A DNA stretch of 60,688 bases, from the NCBI RefSeq assembly GCF_005497185.1, contig NZ_RJTN01000026.1, forward strand, positions 1 to 60,688, given 5' to 3'. Source of the DNA: Pectobacterium polonicum (GTDB lineage Bacteria; Pseudomonadota; Gammaproteobacteria; Enterobacterales; Enterobacteriaceae). The notes under the pieces were generated by a model. That model made no database searches. It had not been told where the DNA came from and was given only the letters and a program-made list of their open reading frames with translations. Numbering within the stretch: the first letter of the stretch is position 1; every line of letters begins with the position of its first letter. The position numbers and the translations under genes were made by a program. Of the stretch, positions 1 to 8,664 are shown piece by piece.

Positions 1-3000
1 TTTGCTGCATTTTGGATCTGAGTCACTTGCTTTGAAATAGAACTCACAGATTGATTAAGATCTATTCTATCTAAAGCTCCGCGTATAGCATCTGTATATC
101 CATGATGGTTACCCTGATGCCTCGCCATAGCACTCACACCGTCATCCACTTTCCGAAGAAAAATACCATTATTAGCATTATCAATATAATAGTTAATTTT
201 CTTCAACGCAGGATGATTAGCTAGTTCCTTGGGTATTACATGGTGTGCCTGATAACCACTCCATTTACTAGAACGAGGCAATCCCATCCCCTGCATCATG
301 TTCTTACCAAGAGTGGTAGAGCATCCAGCCAATCCAAACGGATCAATCCAATCAACTGGGTTATGAACATATCCATAATTATTATCACCCCCCAAAATAC
401 TGATCGGGTCTGGCGAGATATAACAACCACCGCTTGGATCATAATAGCGGAACCTGTTATAGCATAAGCTACTTTCAGCGTCACGGTACTGCCCCGCAAA
501 TGCCAATCCCGGATCAAGACTTTCAGTATTATCTGTATAACGCTGGCCCCATAAGTTGGTGCGCGGAGCCTGCCAGCGAAGTTCGCCTTGCGGATTAAAG
601 GCTGCCTGCGGTTCACCATTATGGCCGCTGGTGACAAAATCCGTTTCCCAGTTCCCCTCCACAGTTTGGCGCTGCTGCACCAACAGCACCCAGCCGTTAT
701 GCACCCAGTGACGGCGGCTGATAAGCTGATTTTCACGATGATGCCGCACTTCGGCAATCTGGTCACCGTCCCACAGGTAGCGGAGTTCGTCCTGCGTTTG
801 CTCACAGCGCTTGCCAATACGTCGTCCGAACGGGTCGTAGCGGTAGGACCAGCGCTCTCCTGTCGGTGTGTCCACGACCCTGAGCTGGTTGCGGCTGTCC
901 CAGCGGTAGTGCCACACCTGCGGCCGATAGCCCGGCTGTACCACCTGTTTGCGTATCAGCCTTCCAGCCTTGTCGTACTGGTAGTGGGTGTTGTCCTGTT
1001 GGGTCAGTCGTCCAGCCTGCCATTCGGTCAGCCTTGTCGCGTCCTGCGGCAGCCCGCTACGGGTGTAGCGGTATTGCTCTTCGGTGTTAACAGTGCGACC
1101 TGCGCCGCCGCTCAGTACCGACAGGACCCGCCCGCTGGCATCGAGTTGATAGCCTGCGGCCTCGCGGTTGCGCCGGGTGCCGGTCAGGTTGCCTGCACCA
1201 TCATAGAGGTATTCGCGGGTCTGTACCGGTTGCAGCCGACCGTCAACCGTCTGGCCGCTCATTTCCCGCGTCAGCCAGCCCATGGCATCGTATTCGCGCT
1301 GCTGCGTAAAGCCGCCATTGCTGTGGCGGGTAGATTCACGTCCAGCGGCATCATGCGCCAGCGTCAGCTCCGCACCGTCCGGTAACTGTACTTGCCGCAG
1401 TTCACCCGTCGCGCTGTAGCAGAAGGAACTGGTCAGTGCCGCGCTGTCCTCTTCTCCTTCCCAGTACAGGCTGCGGGTAACGGTGTGCGATGCCTCCTGA
1501 TAGTGGCGCATCACTACCGAACCGCTGTTGTGCTCCTCTAGCACACGGTCGCGCTCGTCATACGCCAACTGGATATGACTGGTCGCGGACGTGACTTCAG
1601 TCAGCCGACCTGCCGCATCGTAGCGATAGTGCAGCATATCGTCTGGTGCCGTTTCTTTTATCAGTAATCCGCGCCCGTCGTACAGGAAGTGGCGGGTTTC
1701 TCCTTCGCCATTGCGAACGGTGATGCAGTGGCCGTCTTCGTCATAGCCGTAGTGGGTCTCCGTACCCGCCATGTCCCGTTCGCGGATAACCCGCGCATCG
1801 GCATCCAGCCACCACTGCCACTGGTTACCGTCCGGTGCCGTGACGCACACCAGTTGCTGGCTGTCTTTGTCGTACTCGTACTGCCAGGTGCGACCTGCCG
1901 CATCAGTACGTGATGTCAGCAAATCAAACGCGCCGTAGGTTTGTGCCCATACCGCGCCGTTGCCGTCGGTATAGTTCAGCAGGTTGTTGTGCTTGTCGTA
2001 CTGGCGCTGCTCTTGTTTGTCATCTGGACGCAGCAGTTGCTCCGGCAGCTTCCAGCTTGCACGACGATAACCCAGCCGATAGGTTGAGCCATCCGGGCGC
2101 GTCCAGGTGGTCAGTCTGTCCTGCTGGTCGTAGCGCAGTTGCTGAGTACGGGATTCGGCATCCGTGGCGCTCAGCAGGCGCTGACGGTGGTCGTAAAACA
2201 GGCTGGCCTGTACCTGGCCGTTCTGGTCGCTGACTTCAGTCAGCAGGCCGTAGCGGTTCCAGGCAAAGCGTACTTCGCTGTTATCCGGTCCGGTCAGGCT
2301 CTGCGGGTTGCCCTTGCTATCATATTGCCATGCCCAGTTGCGCCCGAGTGGGTCAGTAATACCGATAAGCCGCTCATGGTCGTCGTAGGCGTACTGCCAT
2401 TGGTGGCTGCTGCCGTCGGTGAAGGTGCTGACCAGTCCGGTATCATCCAGATAGGCAAATTCCACCACCCGGCCCGCCGGGGAGATTTCCCGCAGCAGGT
2501 TGCCTGCATCGTCATACTCATAGCGGGTGATATGGCCAAGCGGGGATGTCTCCCACGCCATCAGGTGCAGGTCATTGAAGCCATATTCACTGCGTTGGCC
2601 TAGCCCGTCAGTCATCACCACACGGTCGGCCAGGTACTCAAACTTCGCCGTCAGGTAGCCGTCGGCACAGGTGGTGTAGATGCACCTGCCTTGATGGTCA
2701 TACTCATAACGCGCCCAGGTTTTGTCGTTGTCGTGCCAGCGAGTCAGACGATGATGGTTGTCATACTCGTAAAACAGGTGATAAGCATGAGAGGCATCTG
2801 CCTCTACCAGTCGGCCTTGTTCATCCTGACGGTATTCGGCCAGCACAGTTTTCTGACCACCGTCAATGCGCTGCACCTGGCGCAGGAACTCGTCCTGCCA
2901 TACCAGCAGCAGCTCGATGCCGTCGCTGTGTTGTATCTTGCGCAGGTAGCCTTTGGGGTCGCGGAGAAAGTCGATTCGGTTCTGGTGGTTGTCGGTAATG

Positions 3001-4220
3001 GCCGACAACAGCAACTGGTCACCCTGTTTGACGGTAAAGGCACGCCAGGTCTGGCTGTCGCGGTGCCAGAGGTGAAAACCGTTATGCCGTCGCAGCAGCT
3101 TGAATTCGGGGTATTCGGCGCAGTACACCACGGTGGCACCGAGCCCGAAGGTGAAATCAATGTCATAGCCCTGTGCCAGAGTGATAGTGACATGGATGCC
3201 GCCATCATCCTGACTGACGGTAGCGACCTCGCTCCAGCTATCCTGCCAGCCACGGCCTAACAACCCAACATGTGAAGAGGCAGTACGATAGGTGCGTTCA
3301 AACACCAGCGGGATGGTCTGTCCCAGCGCCAGGTCGATACGATTTTCAATCACTTCACCGCAGGCGATATAAACCGGATCAGCCTTGAAAGCCGCTTTAG
3401 CATGAGAAAAACGGGCCAACCCTTTGCTGCGAATAAATGCTGTAGTCGCACAGCGTGTCTTTTGCGCCAGCCGTTTGCCTGCCCAAAGTGCACCAGCGCC
3501 CAGTCCTTTCATCACCGCTTTGGGGCCGCGAAAGAATAACTTCCCCAACCCGCGAAACAGGCCACGGGTCGGCGGTACCAGAAATTCCACCGCAATCAGC
3601 AGCGCTTTCTGCCAGCCGCTGAACTCGTCCTGTATCTCCAGTACGGTAGCCTGACCGGAGCCAAAGAACACCGTCGATGCCCCCTCCTTGATGGTGGCAC
3701 CACACACGGTTTTATCACCAATCCGCGCCGCCGGATGACCGTTCACAAAGACAGTTTCACTGCCCTGTGCAATCAGTTGCGGACCGCTGTGTTTGGTGCA
3801 CACCACGACATCGACTTCAGCACGGGAAACCGGACTCCCTTCCACCGACACATTCGGTGAACCACTGTCCACTTTCCCCGCAGGCGGTGAGGCGCTGTCC
3901 ACCATGGCGGATACCCGACCACTGACCGCCGATATCAGGCTTCCCGCCCCCAGCACCGCCAGCCCACCGACCACGGCAATCGCCAGTCCACCGGTGACGC
4001 CCACCAGGGCAACGGCAACTGCCGCAACCGCTGCGGCGACCAACGCCCCGGCAACGGCACCGAGCAGCGCCCCCAGAAAGCTGCTGTGTTTGATAGGCTT
4101 GCCCGGCGAGGTCGGCGGCGAGCCGCTACCGGGTGTCGGTAAGTCGGGTGGCAGCGTGGGCCGATTGCCCGCGTGCATAGCGCCGACACGCGCAATACGG
4201 GCCAGAATTTCATCACGCAT
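1..4220 (-). CDS. Rhs-family type VI secretion effector with PAAR domain and AHH nuclease-like tip (3' end outside window)
   Basis: A polymorphic toxin delivered by the type VI secretion system. The frame is open from ATG at 4220 to the window edge (1406 codons), so the stop codon is not seen. The N-terminus has a pre-PAAR segment and two Ala/Val/Gly-rich hydrophobic helices, the usual binding site for Eag chaperones. A PAAR domain follows (NGHPAARIGDKTVCGA), then a long series of Rhs/YD repeats such as YEYDDAGNLLREI and YRYDPFGRRIGKR. The core ends in the Rhs border motif WIDPFGLAG near 325-350. Beyond it lies a variable tip with YQAHHVIP, NNGIFL and HHGYTDAI, the signature of the AHH branch of HNH/EndoVII nucleases. 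The tip DNA is visibly more AT-rich than the core, consistent with tip exchange. The start overlaps the chaperone gene by 8 bases. Family calls are from motif recognition; the target of the tip is inferred. Confidence 0.93.
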   Translation of the reverse strand, partial: MRDEILARIARVGAMHAGNRPTLPPDLPTPGSGSPPTSPGKPIKHSSFLGALLGAVAGALVAAAVAAVAVALVGVTGGLAIAVVGGLAVLGAGSLISAVSGRVSAMVDSASPPAGKVDSGSPNVSVEGSPVSRAEVDVVVCTKHSGPQLIAQGSETVFVNGHPAARIGDKTVCGATIKEGASTVFFGSGQATVLEIQDEFSGWQKALLIAVEFLVPPTRGLFRGLGKLFFRGPKAVMKGLGAGALWAGKRLAQKTRCATTAFIRSKGLARFSHAKAAFKADPVYIACGEVIENRIDLALGQTIPLVFERTYRTASSHVGLLGRGWQDSWSEVATVSQDDGGIHVTITLAQGYDIDFTFGLGATVVYCAEYPEFKLLRRHNGFHLWHRDSQTWRAFTVKQGDQLLLSAITDNHQNRIDFLRDPKGYLRKIQHSDGIELLLVWQDEFLRQVQRIDGGQKTVLAEYRQDEQGRLVEADASHAYHLFYEYDNHHRLTRWHDNDKTWARYEYDHQGRCIYTTCADGYLTAKFEYLADRVVMTDGLGQRSEYGFNDLHLMAWETSPLGHITRYEYDDAGNLLREISPAGRVVEFAYLDDTGLVSTFTDGSSHQWQYAYDDHERLIGITDPLGRNWAWQYDSKGNPQSLTGPDNSEVRFAWNRYGLLTEVSDQNGQVQASLFYDHRQRLLSATDAESRTQQLRYDQQDRLTTWTRPDGSTYRLGYRRASWKLPEQLLRPDDKQEQRQYDKHNNLLNYTDGNGAVWAQTYGAFDLLTSRTDAAGRTWQYEYDKDSQQLVCVTAPDGNQWQWWLDADARVIRERDMAGTETHYGYDEDGHCITVRNGEGETRHFLYDGRGLLIKETAPDDMLHYRYDAAGRLTEVTSATSHIQLAYDERDRVLEEHNSGSVVMRHYQEASHTVTRSLYWEGEEDSAALTSSFCYSATGELRQVQLPDGAELTLAHDAAGRESTRHSNGGFTQQREYDAMGWLTREMSGQTVDGRLQPVQTREYLYDGAGNLTGTRRNREAAGYQLDASGRVLSVLSGGAGRTVNTEEQYRYTRSGLPQDATRLTEWQAGRLTQQDNTHYQYDKAGRLIRKQVVQPGYRPQVWHYRWDSRNQLRVVDTPTGERWSYRYDPFGRRIGKRCEQTQDELRYLWDGDQIAEVRHHRENQLISRRHWVHNGWVLLVQQRQTVEGNWETDFVTSGHNGEPQAAFNPQGELRWQAPRTNLWGQRYTDNTESLDPGLAFAGQYRDAESSLCYNRFRYYDPSGGCYISPDPISILGGDNNYGYVHNPVDWIDPFGLAGCSTTLGKNMMQGMGLPRSSKWSGYQAHHVIPKELANHPALKKINYYIDNANNGIFLRKVDDGVSAMARHQGNHHGYTDAIRGALDRIDLNQSVSSISKQVTQIQNAA

Positions 4221-4656
4221 CGCCGCTCTCCATCCCCTCCGATGTGGCAGGTTCAGCAGCGTTGAATGTTTCGATCACCGCCAATAATGCTGTTTTACGA
4301 TCATCACTCAGCACATCAGCGGCGGTAATGGTGAACGTCAGCAACAGGTTGCCACGCACCTGCATTACCACCACCTGATGCATCTGGCCTTCCGGTGACT
4401 GCCAGGTGTATTCCAGCGCCGGGGCTGGCGCGCCCGACAGTGTCAGTTCCCACGATTGCACTTCTTTATAACCAGTGAGATGGGTAGAAAACTGCTCCAG
4501 CGTTTTCTGATACACCCCCTCTGGCGTCTGACCGGGTTCGGTCGGGGTGCGGTTAACGACCAGGTTAGTGGTTTCATCCGGCAAGACAAAAACGTGCAGG
4601 GATTCATCGCGCCACTGCGCAGGAATGGCCAGGGTGCCTTCGTTCATCTGGTACAT
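4213..4656 (-). CDS. Eag-type type VI effector chaperone (DUF1795/DcrB-like)
   Basis: A 147-residue protein of the DUF1795 family. In T6SS loci these proteins bind the hydrophobic N-terminal helices of Rhs or PAAR effectors and load them onto VgrG. It begins MYQMNEGTLAIPAQWRDES, a typical start for the family, and has no signal peptide, so it should be cytoplasmic. I chose ATG 4656 over GTG 4662 because AAGGA sits 9 bases upstream of the ATG but only 3 from the GTG. It lies 28 bases after vgrG and overlaps the rhs start by 8 bases, so translation of chaperone and cargo is probably coupled. The assignment rests on family recognition plus its position between vgrG and rhs. Confidence 0.88.
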   Translation of the reverse strand: MYQMNEGTLAIPAQWRDESLHVFVLPDETTNLVVNRTPTEPGQTPEGVYQKTLEQFSTHLTGYKEVQSWELTLSGAPAPALEYTWQSPEGQMHQVVVMQVRGNLLLTFTITAADVLSDDRKTALLAVIETFNAAEPATSEGMESGDA

Positions 4657-4684
4657 GTTCACGTGTCCTTGTTGTTCTTGTTAT

Positions 4685-6514
4685 TCAGTTCAGGTCGATT
4701 TGCTGGCCATTGATGACAATGTGGGTACCCTTGATGTTGATGACCCCGTCCGCGCCGATACCAATAAACCCCTTGTCAGTGGCTATCAGGATGTCCCCCT
4801 TCTGCGACTGGATAGCGATGTTGTTTTTCACCTGAAGGCTGTCGTTGTCATCCACGACCGTGTTGCGGTTTTTGGTCACGGCGATACTCTGCTGCCCCTG
4901 GACTTCAGTGGACTGGTCTTTTACTACCGATACCGCCTGATTGCCACCGACGCTTTCGGTGTGGTCAGCGGTCACAGTCGTACTACGGTTATTCAACACC
5001 ACGGTGTTCATGTCTTTCTGGGCATGGATAAACACCTCTTCCTGCCCGGCCTGGTCTTCAAAACGCAGCTCATTGAAGCCCGCCCCCTTATGCGTTGAGG
5101 TACGCAGCGAGGTACGTGTCTTGTTCGCTGGCAGTGGATACGGCGATGGATTGGTGGCATGAAAGGTTCTGCCCGTCACGATAGGCTGGTCCGGGTCGCC
5201 CTCGAGGAAGCTGACAATCACCTCATGGCCGATACGCGGGATGGCTATCAGACCGTACTGGCCACCGGCCCAACCCTGGCTGACCCGTACCCAGCAGGAG
5301 CTCTGGTCATTACTGGAGCCATAACGGTCCCAGGGGAATTGCAGTTTTATTCTGCCATATTCGTCACAGTAGATTTCCTCACCAGCGGGGCCCACCACGG
5401 TGGCAATCTGCGGACCATCCACCATCGGTTTGTACGGCAGGTCGGCACGCCAGGTGCTTTTGGCACTAATCACCTCGAAGCTGTTGCTGTAGGTGGTCGG
5501 TTCACCGCCGCTTTCTTCTTCCAGCGCCTGCGGCTGCTGCCCGTTGTGGGTGATGGCAACCAGTTGCCAGCCACTATTCAGCGTCGGATTAGGATGTTCG
5601 GTTAAGGTGAAACTGCTGCCGGGCATCAGCATAGCGGCATTGGATTCACCCGAGCCGGTCATGGCATTCGTGCGTAATGCATCCAGCCGATAGCCAGTGA
5701 AAGCCTTGCCGCTTGGATCTTGTTTGAAGCGGCCGGGGTAATCGAAGTGCTGGTAGCTTTCGCGCTGGTGCGCTAATTCGCCGCTCATCTTGCTGTGCAG
5801 CAGGCCGTAGGCGGGGGTTTTGAAGCTGTAATCCTTGAGGGTGACTTCGGCGGTGCTGACGGCTTCGGCATAGCGAAAGCGGCGGACATATTCACCTTCA
5901 CTTAAGCCCTGCGTGGCGAGGTTGAAGAACAGTTCCGGGCCTTTGCTGAGCGCCCCGGCATCATCCGCAAAGACGACGCGGTGCTTGCCTTCTTCAAACT
6001 CATGGAAGAAGTACAGCCCTTCTTCCGCTGCCAGACGGGTGACAAACGCCAAATCACTCTCACGATACTGTACGCAGTATTCGCGCGGGGCGTGGTCGTG
6101 ACGTAATGCAAAGGCATAATCGGTAATGCCAGACTCTTCCAGCAACGTACCGATAATGACTTCCGGCTTTTGTGCCTGAAAGATGCGGGCGTTGGTACGC
6201 AGCCCCAGCCGCCATAGTGCTGGGCGAACCTCTATCTGATAGCGGGTACGGCGAAAGCCGGTGTCGCCCTGTGCGAATGCACTGACAATGCCGCTGACAC
6301 GGCGCTTCAGTTCGCCTTCATACCACACCAGCAGCTCACAGGGTTGGTCGAGTACCGTACCAAAATCAACATCCGGCAAGGTACTCGCCAGATTCAGCGA
6401 CAGGGCAAACGGCTGGTTAAGTGCCTCGCTGAGTTGAAAATCCACCACGGCAAAGGTCGAGGCGGGCAATGCACCGACCTTTACCGTGAACTGTAATCCT
6501 GTACTGTTTGCCAC
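4685..6514 (-). CDS. vgrG: Type VI secretion spike protein VgrG
   Basis: A 609-residue trimeric spike protein that caps the Hcp tube and carries PAAR/Rhs cargo. The N-terminal part is the gp27-like base ([15 protein letters not shown], then [19 protein letters not shown]). The middle carries the gp5 OB-fold signature ([29 protein letters not shown]). The C-terminus is a repetitive beta-helix needle with alternating Val/Thr/Asn. No extra enzymatic domain follows the needle, so this is a structural VgrG that delivers separate cargo. The open frame extends to 6637, but GTG 6514 has GAGGG 7 bases upstream and begins at the conserved region ([14 protein letters not shown]), so I start there. It sits between hcp and the chaperone gene. 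Confidence 0.94.
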   Translation of the reverse strand: MANSTGLQFTVKVGALPASTFAVVDFQLSEALNQPFALSLNLASTLPDVDFGTVLDQPCELLVWYEGELKRRVSGIVSAFAQGDTGFRRTRYQIEVRPALWRLGLRTNARIFQAQKPEVIIGTLLEESGITDYAFALRHDHAPREYCVQYRESDLAFVTRLAAEEGLYFFHEFEEGKHRVVFADDAGALSKGPELFFNLATQGLSEGEYVRRFRYAEAVSTAEVTLKDYSFKTPAYGLLHSKMSGELAHQRESYQHFDYPGRFKQDPSGKAFTGYRLDALRTNAMTGSGESNAAMLMPGSSFTLTEHPNPTLNSGWQLVAITHNGQQPQALEEESGGEPTTYSNSFEVISAKSTWRADLPYKPMVDGPQIATVVGPAGEEIYCDEYGRIKLQFPWDRYGSSNDQSSCWVRVSQGWAGGQYGLIAIPRIGHEVIVSFLEGDPDQPIVTGRTFHATNPSPYPLPANKTRTSLRTSTHKGAGFNELRFEDQAGQEEVFIHAQKDMNTVVLNNRSTTVTADHTESVGGNQAVSVVKDQSTEVQGQQSIAVTKNRNTVVDDNDSLQVKNNIAIQSQKGDILIATDKGFIGIGADGVINIKGTHIVINGQQIDLN

Positions 6515-6608
6515 GTTTATTCCCTCTATTCCCTCGTTTCCCGTGATGAAAACCGTGTTGTCTGCACTCAGGTCTGGAGAGTCAGACCTCAGGACAGTAC
6601 ACGCAGAA

Positions 6609-6629
6609 AACCCGGGACAAGCCCGGGTT
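6609..6629 (-). terminator. Hairpin between hcp and vgrG (attenuator-like)
   Basis: AACCCGGG and CCCGGGTT form an 8-bp perfect stem around a 5-base loop, followed on the minus strand by TTTTC. It lies 13 bases after the hcp stop and 94 bases before the vgrG start. It may partly terminate transcription so that Hcp, needed in many copies, exceeds VgrG. The short U run makes it a leaky terminator at most. Confidence 0.6.
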
Positions 6630-6642
6630 GAATACAACAGAA

Positions 6643-7161
6643 TTACGCTTCGACTGGTGCACGCCAGTCATCAGAACCAGAAGTACCGGCAACCGTGTGC
6701 TCCCAGTCAATTTTGCGGTAGGCCAGCGACACTTCGATTAACTGGGTGTAGTCCAGTTTGGACGGGTCCTGGCAGTGTGGCATTTTGCAGTCGATATCCA
6801 CGATGGTGGCATCGGTCAGCACGGTAGAGAAGAAATGCTCCTGCTTACCTTCAACGGAGGTGCGATACCACTTCAGCGTTACGGTCGGCAGCATTTCGCC
6901 GGATGCCAGAGCGTTGTACATCAGCGGTACGGCTTTGTTCAGTGCCACGGTGAACTTGAACGGTTTGTGGACACGCTGACCAGACGGCTGACCAGACTGC
7001 GGGTCGGTGGGTACGGTGACGATGTGTTTGAATTCCTGTACCAGCATTTCATCTTCGTGGCCTTCCACATAGATGTTGCCGACAGAGTCAGAAGTGAAAG
7101 CACCTGCGGTGATATTGCCCTGCGTTTTACCTTCGATGCTGATATAGCATGGAGTTGGCAT
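6643..7161 (-). CDS. hcp: Type VI secretion tube protein Hcp
   Basis: A 172-residue protein of the Hcp1 family that forms the hexameric rings of the T6SS tube. It starts [17 protein letters not shown] and has the family features [16 protein letters not shown] and [17 protein letters not shown]. Length matches classical enterobacterial Hcp, without a C-terminal toxin extension. A GGAG ribosome site lies just upstream of the ATG. It is the first gene of an hcp-vgrG-chaperone-rhs set. No sheath, baseplate or ATPase genes are visible, so this is an orphan module that must use structural genes located elsewhere. Confidence 0.96.
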   Translation of the reverse strand: MPTPCYISIEGKTQGNITAGAFTSDSVGNIYVEGHEDEMLVQEFKHIVTVPTDPQSGQPSGQRVHKPFKFTVALNKAVPLMYNALASGEMLPTVTLKWYRTSVEGKQEHFFSTVLTDATIVDIDCKMPHCQDPSKLDYTQLIEVSLAYRKIDWEHTVAGTSGSDDWRAPVEA

Positions 7162-7263
7162 AGTCTTGCTCCTTGTTGTTGAACGTGATGAGTAACTTCA
7201 CATCCCGTACAGCAATCCGTATGCCAACTTTTATCTAATTGTTTTTACTGTTAATTTACTTAA

Positions 7264-7291
7264 CTCAAATTTTCCCTAAGCAAAATTTGAG
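7264..7291. repeat. Perfect 10-bp inverted repeat upstream of hcp
   Basis: CTCAAATTTT and AAAATTTGAG are separated by 8 bases. The repeat lies about 100 bases upstream of the hcp start and overlaps the end of a doubtful minus-strand frame. It could be an operator or a hairpin; no run of T follows a GC-rich stem, so it is not a typical terminator. Confidence 0.5.
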
Positions 7292-7564
7292 CAAGAAGTT
7301 GCGCGGACCTCGTGAAAAAACGGCATCCATTGCGCAAAAAGTGATTTCCACCAGAAAGTGAGCAAGAAGTTGCGCAGAATGCGCGGTTATGCTGAAAATT
7401 TTACTTAACAACATGAGACAGCCGTCTCTTTCAAGAAAGTAATCGATTAATTTCTGTCTATCACCTTTATCAGGGCATTTATTGTCTGCGTCCTCATTGA
7501 AACTTGCAGATACAGAACCAGCCAATTCATCCACTATTTGATTTGAGAATGCTGCAAATTTCAC
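7265..7564 (-). CDS. Doubtful small open frame, unrecognised
   Basis: A 99-codon frame from GTG 7564. The first half looks like ordinary soluble protein (MKFAAFSNQIVDELAGSVSA, ending in DRQKLIDYFLERDG). The second half is translated across two copies of a 16-base direct repeat and looks non-native. No clear ribosome binding site precedes the GTG. It may be the remnant of a gene whose 3' end was overwritten by repeats, or simply chance. I assign no function. Confidence 0.25.
   Translation of the reverse strand: MKFAAFSNQIVDELAGSVSASFNEDADNKCPDKGDRQKLIDYFLERDGCLMLLSKIFSITAHSAQLLAHFLVEITFCAMDAVFSRGPRNFLLKFCLGKI
7289..7375. repeat. 16-bp direct repeat pair
   Basis: The 16-mer GAGCAAGAAGTTGCGC occurs at 7289-7304 and again at 7360-7375 on the same strand, 71 bases apart. 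The stretch between copies is otherwise unremarkable. It may mark duplication or recombination at the boundary of the T6SS module. Confidence 0.6.
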
Positions 7565-7602
7565 TTATCTTAGTTATGCCTTTGGCAAAATCCATTGGCG
7601 GG

Positions 7603-7735
7603 GATTTGCAGCCCCAAACCATGTTTCCCATCAGCGTTCACGCGCTGGTGTGCTTGAGTACGTCTGTTATGGCGGTTCAGGCAGGGGAGGATTCGTCCTC
7701 GCCGGAACTTGGAAACATGGCCGGTACTGCAAACC
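7603..7735. repeat. Imperfect inverted repeat flanking an untranslatable stretch
   Basis: The arm at 7603-7628 (TTTGCAG, then CCATGTTTCC) is repeated in inverse at 7711-7735 (GGAAACATGG, then CTGCAAA), about 80 bases apart. It ends about 40 bases upstream of the small regulator at 7778. Short frames inside it show no recognisable protein. It could be a mobile palindromic repeat or a structured leader of the regulator. Confidence 0.55.
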
Positions 7736-7777
7736 CTGTCTGAATCGCCACCAGCAGTAAGACTCAGGGTTAATTCT

Positions 7778-8032
7778 ATGACGATGAATAAGCAGGACTG
7801 GCACAACGCCGATATCATTGCAGGCCTTCGTAAAAAACACACCACACTGGCTGCTCTATCCCGACAAGCAGGACTCAGTTCTTCTACCCTCGCTAATGCA
7901 CTAACGAGATCCTGGCCTAAAGGCGAACAACTGATAGCAGATGCACTCGGTGTAGAACCTGCAGAGATCTGGCCCAGCCGGTATTTCGATGACGATGGTA
8001 ATAAACTAGAAAGAAAGACCAGAAATCGTTAA
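7778..8032 (+). CDS. Ner/Nlp (SfsB)-family small DNA-binding regulator
   Basis: An 84-residue protein resembling the Ner repressors of Mu-like phages and chromosomal Nlp/SfsB. It starts MTMNKQDWHNADIIAGLRKK. The helix-turn-helix region reads TTLAALSRQAGLSSSTLANA, followed by the family motif PKGEQLIADALGVEPAEIWP. The C-terminus is short and basic. ATG 7778 follows AGGG by 8 bases; ATG 7784 is an alternative. No phage genes surround it, so it may be a domesticated phage regulator. Its target cannot be told from the window. Confidence 0.85.
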   Translation: MTMNKQDWHNADIIAGLRKKHTTLAALSRQAGLSSSTLANALTRSWPKGEQLIADALGVEPAEIWPSRYFDDDGNKLERKTRNR

Positions 8033-8664
8033 TTCATGATGCTATTGATAAAAATTTGCTGACGAACCAAAAGTTATCCGCTTCGCCAGGGAAGCGGATA
8101 AAAAGCATAAATCTGTACACTATCAAGCAATATGCACTGGAAGTATCTGGCACTATGTCTAGCCCTAGCCAAAACAATTGTTCTTACTACCATGATGCTT
8201 GAGAGCATCGTTCTGCATAGAGCAACCTCTGGGTTGCTCTACCATCAATTTCCTGATGTAAGTATTCTCAACTAACTCAGTGATTCCCCTTCGCTTTGAC
8301 AATCATTGCCTCTTTACTATGAACACACTACCTTACCAGAGCTGTTGTGGTAGAAACGCTTACTGAAAGCATTGCCGTAGCTTTAAAATAAGTCCATAAT
8401 AAAGTCCACTACTCATGTTAGTAGTGAAATAAATCTTTTTAAATCAAAGAATCAGATACTGGATTTTAGTCCACTCGGTCGTACCAATTCATGTTCTGTA
8501 AATATTACCCTACGCCCGTAGGTTAATGAATGTGAGTTGAAATTTCCCTTACTCGTATCTTGTTAATTTCATCGACATCTATTATTTATTCATTCGTTTT
8601 AAGTCGAATGATTCAAGCCGCTACTGCTAGCTAATGCTGCCGCAAACCAAAATCCAGCTTCAGC
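8033..8664. other. Gene-free AT-rich interval with several hairpins
   Basis: No convincing frame on either strand. Four inverted repeats are visible. TTATCCGCTTC pairs with GAAGCGGATAA (8074-8101, 11 bp). GATGCT pairs with AGCATC (8194-8209). AGAGCAACC pairs with GGTTGCTCT (8219-8240). CACTACT pairs with AGTAGTG (8407-8426), with TTTTT ten bases later at 8436-8440. The first could end the upstream regulator transcript, but it lacks a T run on the plus strand. A small RNA in this interval is possible but not demonstrated. Confidence 0.5.

Noticed and set aside
588-1385. Long plus-strand frame opposite rhs
   Set aside because: It is the antisense shadow of the GC-rich Rhs repeat region, with no ribosome site and no recognisable protein.
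7504-7743. Plus-strand frame across the inverted repeat before the Ner-like gene
   Set aside because: The frame crosses both arms of an inverted repeat, shows no family features, and has no ribosome site.
8074-8101. 11-bp hairpin as a rho-independent terminator for the Ner-like gene
   Set aside because: The stem is perfect but no T run follows on the plus strand, so I list it only as a hairpin.
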